Of a stretch of 40,475 nt of DNA, positions 34,244 to 40,475 are shown in pieces; within the stretch, counting starts at the first letter, position 1; every line of letters starts with the position of its first letter. The DNA comes from Rhizobium sp. (GTDB taxonomy: Bacteria; Pseudomonadota; Alphaproteobacteria; Rhizobiales; Rhizobiaceae): positions 22,920-63,394 of the forward strand of contig DNPN01000089.1 of assembly GCA_003501385.1 (NCBI GenBank). Reading direction: 5' to 3'. The notes under the pieces were generated by a model. It ran no database searches. It worked only from the letters and a program-made list of their open reading frames with translations, and was not told the DNA's origin. The translations under genes were made by a program, and so were the position numbers.

Positions 34244-34666
34244 ATGGACGTGACAATCTATCATAACCCGGCCTGTGGCACTTCGCGCAATACCTTGGCA
34301 ATGATCCGCCATGCAGGCATTGAGCCAACCGTGGTGGAATATCTTAAAATGCCACCATCGCGTCACGAGATAGAAACCATGGTCGCCAAAGCCGGGCTGA
34401 CGTTACGCCAGGGCCTGCGAGAAAAGGGAACCCCCTTTGAAGACTTGGGACTTGGCAATGCTGAACTGACCGATGAGCAATTGCTGGACGCCATTGAGGC
34501 GCATCCGATTTTGCTCAACAGACCCTTTGTGGTGACGCCTATGGGTGTGCGGCTATGTCGTCCGTCTGAGCTGGTGCTGGATATTTTGCCCCAGACCCAT
34601 CAGGGCGCATTTGCCAAGGAAGATGGTGAACAGGTGCTGGATGAGAAGGGAAACCGTCTTGTCTGA
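34244..34666 (+). CDS. arsC: Glutaredoxin-type arsenate reductase
   Basis: A 140-residue ArsC. The catalytic Cys is in NPACGTSRNTL near residue 11, and the Arg trio needed for arsenate binding is represented by the mid-region and NRPFVVTP-x-GVRLCRP. It reduces arsenate to arsenite with glutathione and glutaredoxin; arsenite is then exported by Acr3. It lies two bases after the permease gene and overlaps the likely arsH start. Confidence 0.92.
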   Translation: MDVTIYHNPACGTSRNTLAMIRHAGIEPTVVEYLKMPPSRHEIETMVAKAGLTLRQGLREKGTPFEDLGLGNAELTDEQLLDAIEAHPILLNRPFVVTPMGVRLCRPSELVLDILPQTHQGAFAKEDGEQVLDEKGNRLV

Positions 34667-35369
34667 TGCGCTTCCGGCTGCCATGATGCAGCATATCCAT
34701 TTGCCGGATGCAGATGCTTTGCGGCCAGCCTTTTCATCGCACAAGCCGCGTATTCTCATAGTTTATGGTTCGCTCCGGGACGTATCCTACAGCCGCTTGT
34801 TGGCCTTTGAAGTGCAGCGGTTGCTGGAGCATTTGGGCTGTGAGGTGCAAATATTTGATCCACGCGGTCTGCCATTGCCCGATGAAGCACCGCCGAGCCA
34901 TGAAAAGGTGCAGGCACTGCGCGATGTGATGGCGTGGTCGGAGGGGCAGGTGTGGATCAGCCCCGAGCGCCATGGTGCCATGACCAGTGTTTTGAAAGCG
35001 CAGATTGACTGGATACCACTCTCCATTGGCGCAATCCGTCCCACGCAAGGAAAGACGCTGGCCTTGATGCAAGTATCCGGCGGTTCGCAATCGTTCAATG
35101 CTGTCAATCAGATGCGCATTTTGGGTCGCTGGATGCGGATGCTGACCATTCCCAATCAAAGCAGTGTTGCCAAGGCCTTTCAGGAATTTGATGCGGAAGG
35201 CCGGATGAAGCCATCCTCCTATTACGACCGTGTGGTGGATGTCTGCGAAGAACTGGTGAAATTCACGCTTTTGACGCGGGATGCTTCCGCCTATCTCACG
35301 GATCGCTATAGCGAACGCAAGGAACAGGCGGAAGCTTTGGCCAAACGGGTTTCGCTTCAGTCTATCTGA
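34641..35369 (+). CDS. arsH: ArsH flavoprotein
   Basis: A 242-residue NADPH-dependent FMN protein. The flavodoxin-like core is clear: RILIVYGSLRDVSYSRLLAFE (FMN phosphate loop), VWISPERHGAMTSVLKAQIDWIP and MQVSGGSQSFNAVNQMRILGRWM. ArsH oxidises trivalent organoarsenicals or acts as a quinone/iron reductase. ATG 34641 overlaps arsC by 26 bases with AGGTG upstream; a TTG at 34659 with AAGGGA is a real alternative. Its stop and that of the convergent GTPase gene are the two halves of TGATCA. Confidence 0.88.
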   Translation: MRRETVLSDALPAAMMQHIHLPDADALRPAFSSHKPRILIVYGSLRDVSYSRLLAFEVQRLLEHLGCEVQIFDPRGLPLPDEAPPSHEKVQALRDVMAWSEGQVWISPERHGAMTSVLKAQIDWIPLSIGAIRPTQGKTLALMQVSGGSQSFNAVNQMRILGRWMRMLTIPNQSSVAKAFQEFDAEGRMKPSSYYDRVVDVCEELVKFTLLTRDASAYLTDRYSERKEQAEALAKRVSLQSI

Positions 35370-36584
35370 TCACGCCGTTGCCATTTGCGGCGCTGCCCAT
35401 TCCGGGAAGGGGTCTTTCATGTTGCGCCATTTTCCGGGCGTGAAACCGTCGGCGGGCACCAGACATGCATCCAGCTTTGCGCGGATATCGGCTTCATTCA
35501 TCGGATCAGCGCCAATAAACACCAGTTCCTGCCGACGGTCACCCCATATGGGATCAAGATAAGGAGCCATCGCCCGCATAAAGCCCGGATCTTGCGGCCA
35601 TTGCTGTTTTGGCACCGATGCCCACCATAGACCCATGCGGCCGGTGCGCACCAAGGGGCCAGCCTGACTCATTTCACCGACATGGTGGGGCCGGGTGGCC
35701 AGCCAGAAAAAGCCTTTGGCGCGGATTACACCCGGCCAGACGCTGTCAATAAACGCCTGAAACTTCACCGGATCAAACGGGCGACGGGCCTTATAGACAA
35801 ACGAGCGAATGCCATATTCTTCGGTTTCTGGCACATGGTCTTTGAAGCCATGCAATTCCTTGAACCAGAGCGGGTGGGTTTCGGCGCGGGCAAAATCAAA
35901 ACGATTGGTGCCCAGCACATCTTTCGGATCAATCTTGCCAAAATCAGTTTCAATAATATGGGCATCGGGGTTGAGACCCACCACAATCTTGCGGGCGGCA
36001 TCCAGCTTTTCCGGGCCTGCAATGCTGGCCTTGTTGAGCACAACAATATCGGCAAATTCGATCTGCTCCACCAGCAGATCCACCAGTGTGCGGTTGTCGC
36101 CTTCGCCAGCTGTTTCACCGCGATCGGCTAGAAAATCGGTTGAGCTATAATCATTGAGCAGATGGGCTGCATCCACCACCGTCACCATCGTGTCCAGCCT
36201 CGCAATATCCGAGAGGCTGTTGCCGTCTTCATCGCGAAAATCAAAGGTGGTGGCAATCGGTAGTGGTTCGGCAATCCCGGTGGCCTCAATCAACAGATAA
36301 TCAAACTTGCCGGATGCCGCCAGCTGACGCACTTCCGTCAGCAAGTCCTCGCGCAATGTGCAGCAGATGCAGCCATTGCTCATTTCCACCAATTGCTCAT
36401 CGGTGCGCGACAGGTTTGCGCCGCCATCGCGCACCAGCGCGGCATCAATATTCACTTCGCTCATGTCATTGACAATCACCGCCACGCGTAAGCCATCGCG
36501 GTTGCCAAGAATATGGTTGAGCAGGGTTGTTTTGCCGGCTCCGAGAAAACCGGACAGAACAGTGACAGGAAGTTTCTCAGTCAT
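35370..36584 (-). CDS. COG0523 (CobW-type) GTPase, probable zinc chaperone
   Basis: A 404-residue G3E GTPase: Walker A GFLGAGKTTLLNHIL (about residue 12), the CxCC metal motif NGCICCTLR near residue 72, IEATGIAEP, and VVLNKAS as the base-recognition site. The CobW C-terminal domain follows. COG0523 members near Zur boxes act in zinc allocation during zinc shortage (ZigA/YciC/ZagA type); cobalamin use is less likely, as no cob genes are here. AAGGAG six bases before ATG 36584 supports this start. A Zur-type palindrome lies 13 bases upstream at 36597-36613. Confidence 0.88.
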   Translation of the reverse strand: MTEKLPVTVLSGFLGAGKTTLLNHILGNRDGLRVAVIVNDMSEVNIDAALVRDGGANLSRTDEQLVEMSNGCICCTLREDLLTEVRQLAASGKFDYLLIEATGIAEPLPIATTFDFRDEDGNSLSDIARLDTMVTVVDAAHLLNDYSSTDFLADRGETAGEGDNRTLVDLLVEQIEFADIVVLNKASIAGPEKLDAARKIVVGLNPDAHIIETDFGKIDPKDVLGTNRFDFARAETHPLWFKELHGFKDHVPETEEYGIRSFVYKARRPFDPVKFQAFIDSVWPGVIRAKGFFWLATRPHHVGEMSQAGPLVRTGRMGLWWASVPKQQWPQDPGFMRAMAPYLDPIWGDRRQELVFIGADPMNEADIRAKLDACLVPADGFTPGKWRNMKDPFPEWAAPQMATA

Positions 36585-36596
36585 TTTCACTCCTTA

Positions 36597-36613
36597 ATGT
36601 AATAACATTACAT
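36597..36613 (-). promoter_or_regulatory. Zur-type palindrome before the COG0523 gene
   Basis: ATGTAAT-AAC-ATTACAT, a perfect 7-3-7 inverted repeat, just upstream of the GTPase Shine-Dalgarno sequence. A near-identical site lies in the znuA/znuC divergent region, and Zur is encoded nearby, so zinc-dependent repression is likely. Confidence 0.8.
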
Positions 36614-36623
36614 TGCTTGATCT

Positions 36624-36653
36624 GAAAAAAGGCGAATGGGTGCATCCGCCTTT
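36624..36653 (-). terminator. Intrinsic terminator of znuA
   Basis: On the minus strand GGCGGATG, loop CACC, CATTCGCC with one G-T pair is followed by TTTTTT. It begins 13 bases after the znuA stop codon and ends before the GTPase promoter, separating the two minus-strand genes. Confidence 0.82.
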
Positions 36654-36666
36654 CATCAATGTGGTT

Positions 36667-37605
36667 TCAGCCCTTCAGGCAGGTGCTAATGGCGGTGGCC
36701 ATGTTGCTCAACAGATTTGGGTAAAGGTCTGGTCCGTCGGCCAGATCGGCCCCTAGAGGATCGAGCACGCCCGTGCGGGCATTGGTGCCGTCAGTAACAA
36801 CAGTGATCAGCTTTGGCGGAAATTGCGGCTCTGCGAAAATGCAGGTCGCGTTCAGCTTTTGCACCTTGGCGTGGATCTCGGCCACCCGCTTGGCTCCGGG
36901 GGCTGTTTCCGGGCTAACGGTAATCGAGCCTGCCACGGTGACTTTATAGTGATGCTCAAAATACTGATAGGCGTCGTGGAAAACAATGAAGGGCTTTTCA
37001 CGGATGGGGGCAAGCTGTGCGGCCACCTGTTTGTCCAAGCTATCGATCCGCGCATCAAATGCGGCCAGATTTTTGGCATAGAGGGCGGCATTGGCACTGT
37101 CTTGGGTGCTCAAGGTTTCAGCCACCGTTTTGGCCATGGCCTTGGCATTGTTGGGGTCGAGCCAGAGGTGCATATCAAATGCACCCTCATGCTCATGGTG
37201 GTCTGCACCCTCCTCATGATGATCATCATCGTCGTGCGCTTCGAATGCCCCGCCCTCGCGCGCTGGCAAAAGATTCACGCCGCTTGCATGATCCATGGCG
37301 ACAACTTTGGCATTTCCGGCCAAAGCATCCAGTGGCTTATCCAGAAAAGCCTCTAGCCCCGGCCCAATCCAGAAGATCACATCCGCGCTTTGCAGTGCTT
37401 TGGCCTTGGAAGGCTTTAGGCTGTAGTTATGGGGCGATCCGGCCCCTTCCACCAGCAGTTCCGGCTGTCCCGCACCCTGCATAATCGCGGCAACAATGGA
37501 ATTCAACGGCTTGATGGAGGTCACGACCTTCGGCGCTGCAAAGGCTGTGCTGCAAGCCAGGCAACTGGCGGTGAGGCTCAAAAAAGTCAGCAGCTTTAGG
37601 CGCAT
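36667..37605 (-). CDS. znuA: Zinc ABC transporter periplasmic binding protein ZnuA
   Basis: A 312-residue protein with a Sec signal peptide (MRLKLLTFLSLTASCLACSTAFA). The mature form has the cluster A-I binding-protein plan: SIKPLNSIVAAIMQG, GAGSPHNYSLKPSKAKALQSADV with the first zinc His, a His/Asp-rich loop (AHDDDDHHEEGADHHEHEGAF), DMHLWLDP with the second ligand, FHDAYQYFEHHY with the third, and an acidic ligand near the end. ATG 37605 is chosen; a longer frame from 37701 lies across the promoter and Zur box. It is divergent from znuCB. Confidence 0.93.
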   Translation of the reverse strand: MRLKLLTFLSLTASCLACSTAFAAPKVVTSIKPLNSIVAAIMQGAGQPELLVEGAGSPHNYSLKPSKAKALQSADVIFWIGPGLEAFLDKPLDALAGNAKVVAMDHASGVNLLPAREGGAFEAHDDDDHHEEGADHHEHEGAFDMHLWLDPNNAKAMAKTVAETLSTQDSANAALYAKNLAAFDARIDSLDKQVAAQLAPIREKPFIVFHDAYQYFEHHYKVTVAGSITVSPETAPGAKRVAEIHAKVQKLNATCIFAEPQFPPKLITVVTDGTNARTGVLDPLGADLADGPDLYPNLLSNMATAISTCLKG

Positions 37606-37640
37606 AAGGCTTATCCAATCCTTGGTGTCGTGTATAAAGA

Positions 37641-37657
37641 TTGTAATGTTATTACAT
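37641..37657. promoter_or_regulatory. Zur-type palindrome in the znuA/znuC divergent region
   Basis: TTGTAAT-GTT-ATTACAT matches the site at 36597-36613 with one mismatched pair. It lies between the start codons of znuA (37605) and znuC (37726), so one Zur dimer could repress both directions. Confidence 0.82.
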
Positions 37658-37725
37658 CGATTGCGTAACGCTATAACGTGTGGCATAGGATGATGCAACA
37701 TACAAAATAAGGTCTTGCTTGGGTG

Positions 37726-38598
37726 ATGAAAATCGCTGGTGACACTTCATTGGTTTCGCTTCGCAATGCTGGCATCCAGCGTGGTGGTCGCTGGCTGGTG
37801 CGTGGTGTGGAGCTGGATATTCGCAAAGGCGAGATTGTAACGCTGATCGGCCCAAACGGGTCCGGCAAATCTACAACCGCCAAAATGGCCATTGGCGTGC
37901 TCAAACCCGATGAGGGGCAGGTGGAGCGCCACAGACAGTTCAGCGTTGGCTACGTGCCGCAAAAACTGGCTGTGGATTGGACCATGCCGCTCAGCGTTGC
38001 GCGGTTGATGACACTGACGGGGAAGCTTTCAAAGCAGGATGTTGACGCGGCCCTTGATGCTGTGGGCATCGCTCATTTGGCGGGCGCGCAGGTGCAAAAC
38101 CTGTCTGGTGGCGAATTTCAACGCGCTCTTCTGGCCCGCGCTATGGCACACAAGCCGGATCTTCTTGTGCTGGATGAGCCGGTACAGGGTGTTGATTTTG
38201 CCGGTGAAATTGCCCTTTACGATCTTATTTCCGAGATCCGCAAAACAACCCGTTGCGGTATTTTGCTGATTTCCCACGATCTGCATGTGGTGATGGCCGA
38301 GACCGACACGGTGGTGTGCATGAATGGTCACATCTGCTGCCGTGGCACGCCGGATGTTGTCAGCCAAAGTCCAGAATATCAACGCTTGTTTGGCCGGGCA
38401 GCGGCCAACACGCTTGCGGTTTATAATCATAATCACGATCACACCCATTTGCCCGATGGACGCGTGCAGCACCGCGATGGCTCCATCACCGACAATTGCC
38501 ATCCGGGTGATGGTCACCACCACGACCACGATGACCATGATCATCACAGCCATGATGCTGCTCGCAAACACCACAATGAGGTGGGCCATGATGGATGA
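37726..38598 (+). CDS. znuC: Zinc ABC transporter ATPase ZnuC with a His-rich tail
   Basis: A 290-residue ATPase. Walker A GPNGSGKST near residue 43, Q-loop VPQK, signature NLSGGEFQRALLARA and Walker B LLVLDEPVQGVD near residue 150. The last ~55 residues are exceptionally His- and Asp-rich, including DGHHHDHDDHDHHSHD, beyond the usual ~230-250-residue ATPase; a cytoplasmic zinc-sensing or buffering tail is a fair inference. GTG 37723 is an alternative start. It overlaps znuB by 11 bases. Confidence 0.92.
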   Translation: MKIAGDTSLVSLRNAGIQRGGRWLVRGVELDIRKGEIVTLIGPNGSGKSTTAKMAIGVLKPDEGQVERHRQFSVGYVPQKLAVDWTMPLSVARLMTLTGKLSKQDVDAALDAVGIAHLAGAQVQNLSGGEFQRALLARAMAHKPDLLVLDEPVQGVDFAGEIALYDLISEIRKTTRCGILLISHDLHVVMAETDTVVCMNGHICCRGTPDVVSQSPEYQRLFGRAAANTLAVYNHNHDHTHLPDGRVQHRDGSITDNCHPGDGHHHDHDDHDHHSHDAARKHHNEVGHDG

Positions 38599-39397
38599 TT
38601 TCTTCATTCGCGCGCTTCTTGCCGGTGTTGGTCTGGCTTTCACAGTCGGGCCGCTTGGTTGCTTCGTCATCTGGCGGCGGATGGCCTATTTTGGCGATAC
38701 CATGGCCCATTCGGCGCTGCTGGGTGTGGCACTGTCGCTGCTGTTTTCCATCAACCTGACGCTCAGTGTGTTTCTGGTGGCGGGGCTTGTGTCGCTGTTG
38801 TTGCTGGCCTTGCAGACACGGCGCGGGCTTTCAGCGGATGCGCTGTTGGGCATTCTCAGCCATTCCACACTGGCCATTGGCCTTGTGCTGGTGGCCTTCA
38901 TGACATGGGTGCGGCTGGATTTGATGGCCTATCTGTTTGGCGATATTCTGGCGGTTACGCCGGAGGATATCACAACGGTCTGGCTGGGCGGGTTTTGCGT
39001 GATCATTTGCTTGTGCGTGCTGTGGCGACCCTTGCTGGCAGCAACCGTCAATGAAGATGTGGCCGAGGCCGAAGGCTTGAAACCGGCCCGCGCCAGACTT
39101 ATTTTCATGCTGTTGATGGCGGTTGTGATTGCGATATCGATGAAAATCGTTGGTATCCTGTTGATCACAGCTTTGCTGATTATTCCGGCTGCCACGGCAA
39201 GGCGGTTTTCCTCCACGCCGGAAATCATGGCCATGCTGGCCTCGGTTATTGGGGGGCTTGCGGTGGTTGGCGGATTGTTTGGTTCCATGACCTATGACAC
39301 GCCGTCTGGCCCGTCCATTGTGGTCGCAGCCCTGTTATTGTTTGTTTTGAGCCTGCTGCCTGTGGGCAGTCTTCGTGCCTCTGCCGGGAAAGGATGA
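38588..39397 (+). CDS. znuB: Zinc ABC transporter permease ZnuB
   Basis: A 269-residue permease with about eight membrane segments: MMDDFFIRALLAGVGLAFTVGPLGCFVIWRRMAYFGDTMAHSALLGVALSLLF at the start, and DLMAYLFGDILAVTPED and LKIVGILLITALLIIPAATAR-type segments later. GAGGTG lies upstream; ATG 38588 or 38591 may be used. It is coupled to znuC by overlap and is followed eight bases later by zur. Confidence 0.93.
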   Translation: MMDDFFIRALLAGVGLAFTVGPLGCFVIWRRMAYFGDTMAHSALLGVALSLLFSINLTLSVFLVAGLVSLLLLALQTRRGLSADALLGILSHSTLAIGLVLVAFMTWVRLDLMAYLFGDILAVTPEDITTVWLGGFCVIICLCVLWRPLLAATVNEDVAEAEGLKPARARLIFMLLMAVVIAISMKIVGILLITALLIIPAATARRFSSTPEIMAMLASVIGGLAVVGGLFGSMTYDTPSGPSIVVAALLLFVLSLLPVGSLRASAGKG

Positions 39398-39404
39398 CGA
39401 TCCA

Positions 39405-39806
39405 ATGGCCACGCCGCAATTGACCCGCAATCAGTCTTTGGTGTTTCATGCACTTGAAGCGTCAGAAGCACCGCTTTCGGCCTATACCATTCTGGATAAG
39501 CTCCGCGATGAGGGGTTTCGTGCGCCTTTGCAGGTGTATCGCGCTTTGGAAAAACTGTTGGAATTCGGGCTGGTGCATCGGCTGGAAAGCCTGAACGCAT
39601 TTGTCGTCTGCTCACATCCCAAGCATGATTGCTGTAGCCATGGCACGGTGGCTTTTGCCATTTGCGAACGCTGCGGCACGGTGCAGGAGTTTCATGATCA
39701 CGCCATCGAGCATCAGCTTCAGGATTGGACCAAAGGGCGTGGCTTTAAGGCAGAAAAGACGACAATTGAAATCAAGGGCATCTGCGCCAACTGCGTGGCA
39801 TTATAA
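39405..39806 (+). CDS. zur: Zinc uptake regulator Zur (Fur family)
   Basis: A 133-residue Fur-family repressor: winged-helix region LTRNQSLVFHALEASEAPLSAYTILDKLRDEG, then VHRLESLNAFVVCSHPKHDCCSH and two structural CxxC pairs, ICERCGTV and ICANCVAL, which bind the structural zinc. Placement after znuCB and the presence of two Zur-type palindromes favour Zur over Fur. AGGA ten bases upstream supports ATG 39405. Autoregulation through the znuC promoter is likely. Confidence 0.92.
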   Translation: MATPQLTRNQSLVFHALEASEAPLSAYTILDKLRDEGFRAPLQVYRALEKLLEFGLVHRLESLNAFVVCSHPKHDCCSHGTVAFAICERCGTVQEFHDHAIEHQLQDWTKGRGFKAEKTTIEIKGICANCVAL

Positions 39807-40328
39807 AACCCGCAAATCGCGCGCAAAACGCTGCCAATTGGCAATGTAGTTCTGGGCCGATTTGCGAAGGCCATCTACAGCTTTATAGTCCAGCGTCCGC
39901 ACCACGCGGGCAGGGGAGCCAACAATCAGGGAATTGTCTGGGAACTCCTTGCCCTCAGTCACCAATGCATTGGCACCCACGAGGCAATTATTGCCGATTT
40001 TTGCGCCATTCAGAACGGTGGCTCCCATGCCAATCAGGCTGTTGTTGCCAATGGTGCAGCCGTGAATGATGGCATGATGGCCAATGGTGCACCCCTCGCC
40101 GATGGTGGCGGGAAAACCCATATCCGTATGGATCACGGTGCCTTCCTGAATGTTGCTGCCTGCGCCAAGGGTGATGGCTTCATTGTCGCCACGCAACACC
40201 GCGCCAAACCAGATACCGACATCCTCACCGATGATGATATTGCCAATCACCTGCGCATCCGGTGCGACCCAAAACCGATCAGCGGTAGGAAGCGTTGGTG
40301 ACAGCTGGCCCAAAGCATAGAGAGGCAT
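39801..40328 (-). CDS. Gamma-carbonic-anhydrase-like hexapeptide-repeat protein
   Basis: A 175-residue left-handed beta-helix protein. Hexapeptide repeats run from about residue 20 to 130 (VIGNIIIGEDVGIWFGAVLRGD, TIGEGCTIGHHAIIHGC, IGNNSLIGMGATVLNGAKIGNNCLVGANALV). The three metal-ligand His are in VIHTD and GHHAIIH. AAGGA seven bases before ATG 40328 supports this start. YrdA/PaaY-type relatives may be carbonic anhydrases or thioesterases. It ends convergently with zur, overlapping it by six bases in TTATAA. The zinc site makes the location beside zinc genes interesting, but control by Zur is not shown. Confidence 0.88.
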   Translation of the reverse strand: MPLYALGQLSPTLPTADRFWVAPDAQVIGNIIIGEDVGIWFGAVLRGDNEAITLGAGSNIQEGTVIHTDMGFPATIGEGCTIGHHAIIHGCTIGNNSLIGMGATVLNGAKIGNNCLVGANALVTEGKEFPDNSLIVGSPARVVRTLDYKAVDGLRKSAQNYIANWQRFARDLRVL

Positions 40329-40430
40329 GGCAATATCCTTGCACAAGGTGTTTAGCCTCGCCTGCTGTCCGTTGAAAATCAACAGTCATGATCACAGGCG
40401 ACAGCAGGTTTAATCCAAGATCACCTTACA

Positions 40431-40475
40431 GCATCGGACCGAAAAGTGGGAACCGGTTTTCCCGAAAAGACAAAC
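40431..40475. repeat. RIME-like copy at the right edge
   Basis: From GCATCGGACCGAAAAGTGG to CCCGAAAAGACAAAC, the reverse complement of the second module of the elements beside lysR. It includes a GGGAACCGGTTTTCCC palindrome. The element probably continues beyond the window. Confidence 0.7.

Noticed and set aside
32788..35369. Arsenic operon as a recent mobile insertion
   Set aside because: No transposase, integrase, direct repeats or clear composition change at its borders.
35370..36584. Cobalamin synthesis protein CobW
   Set aside because: The CxCC GTPase family includes CobW, but the Zur box and znu genes next door make a zinc role more likely.
1..40475. CRISPR arrays, tRNA or rRNA genes, prophage
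   Set aside because: No regularly spaced direct repeats, cloverleaf signatures, rRNA-like blocks or phage structural genes were seen.

Overview
The window reads as chromosome or large-replicon DNA of an alphaproteobacterium of the Rhizobiaceae (Rhizobium/Agrobacterium/Allorhizobium-like). The support is indirect but consistent: a short-form HisG paired with HisZ, a glcDEF glycolate oxidase, CUT2 sugar transport beside a SorC-type regulator, a FixK/FNR-type box, and several families of palindromic intergenic repeats of the kind described as RIME elements in rhizobia. No rRNA, tRNA, CRISPR array or complete insertion sequence was seen.

Layout. (1) 1-656: a gene-poor left edge with an unidentified ORF end. 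(2) 657-7057: a compact five-gene plus-strand operon encoding an acetoacetate-decarboxylase-like protein, a GMC flavoprotein, an exported protein with one C-terminal CxxCH haem motif, a small subunit of the FAD-sorbitol/fructose dehydrogenase type, and its large GMC subunit with a Cys cluster. This is the least conventional unit here. (3) 7403-9213: hisZ-hisG with a strong terminator. (4) 9286-14428: minus-strand DoxX protein, a small exported protein and glcDEF, followed by a divergent LysR regulator whose gene is bracketed by inverted copies of a ~100-bp repeat. (5) 15669-20792: a DUF6880-like protein, a hemerythrin preceded by a perfect FNR-type box, a GlxA/FtrA-like AraC regulator, and long AT-rich spacers. 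(6) 20793-22757: a chemoreceptor ending in a possible CheR/CheB-tethering tail.

(7) 22886-32739: a carbohydrate locus with two divergent arms. The left arm has a SorC regulator, an FGGY kinase and a transketolase split into two genes. The right arm has a CUT2 ABC permease, binding protein and ATPase plus two short-chain dehydrogenases. The parts fit import of a polyol or sugar, oxidation by an SDR, phosphorylation, then C2 transfer by the split transketolase. There is no sugar isomerase. Perfect 13-bp inverted motifs sit upstream of both arms. (8) 32788-35369: an arsenic operon arsR-acr3-arsC-arsH with an operator that covers the arsR start codon. (9) 35370-39806: a zinc homeostasis block, with a COG0523 GTPase, ZnuA (minus), ZnuC-ZnuB-Zur (plus) and two Zur-type palindromes. 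(10) 39801-40328: a gamma-carbonic-anhydrase-like protein, then another repeat at the right edge.

All assignments come from reading motifs, lengths and gene order. No database search was run. Specific substrates for the GMC operon and for the split-transketolase locus are unknown.
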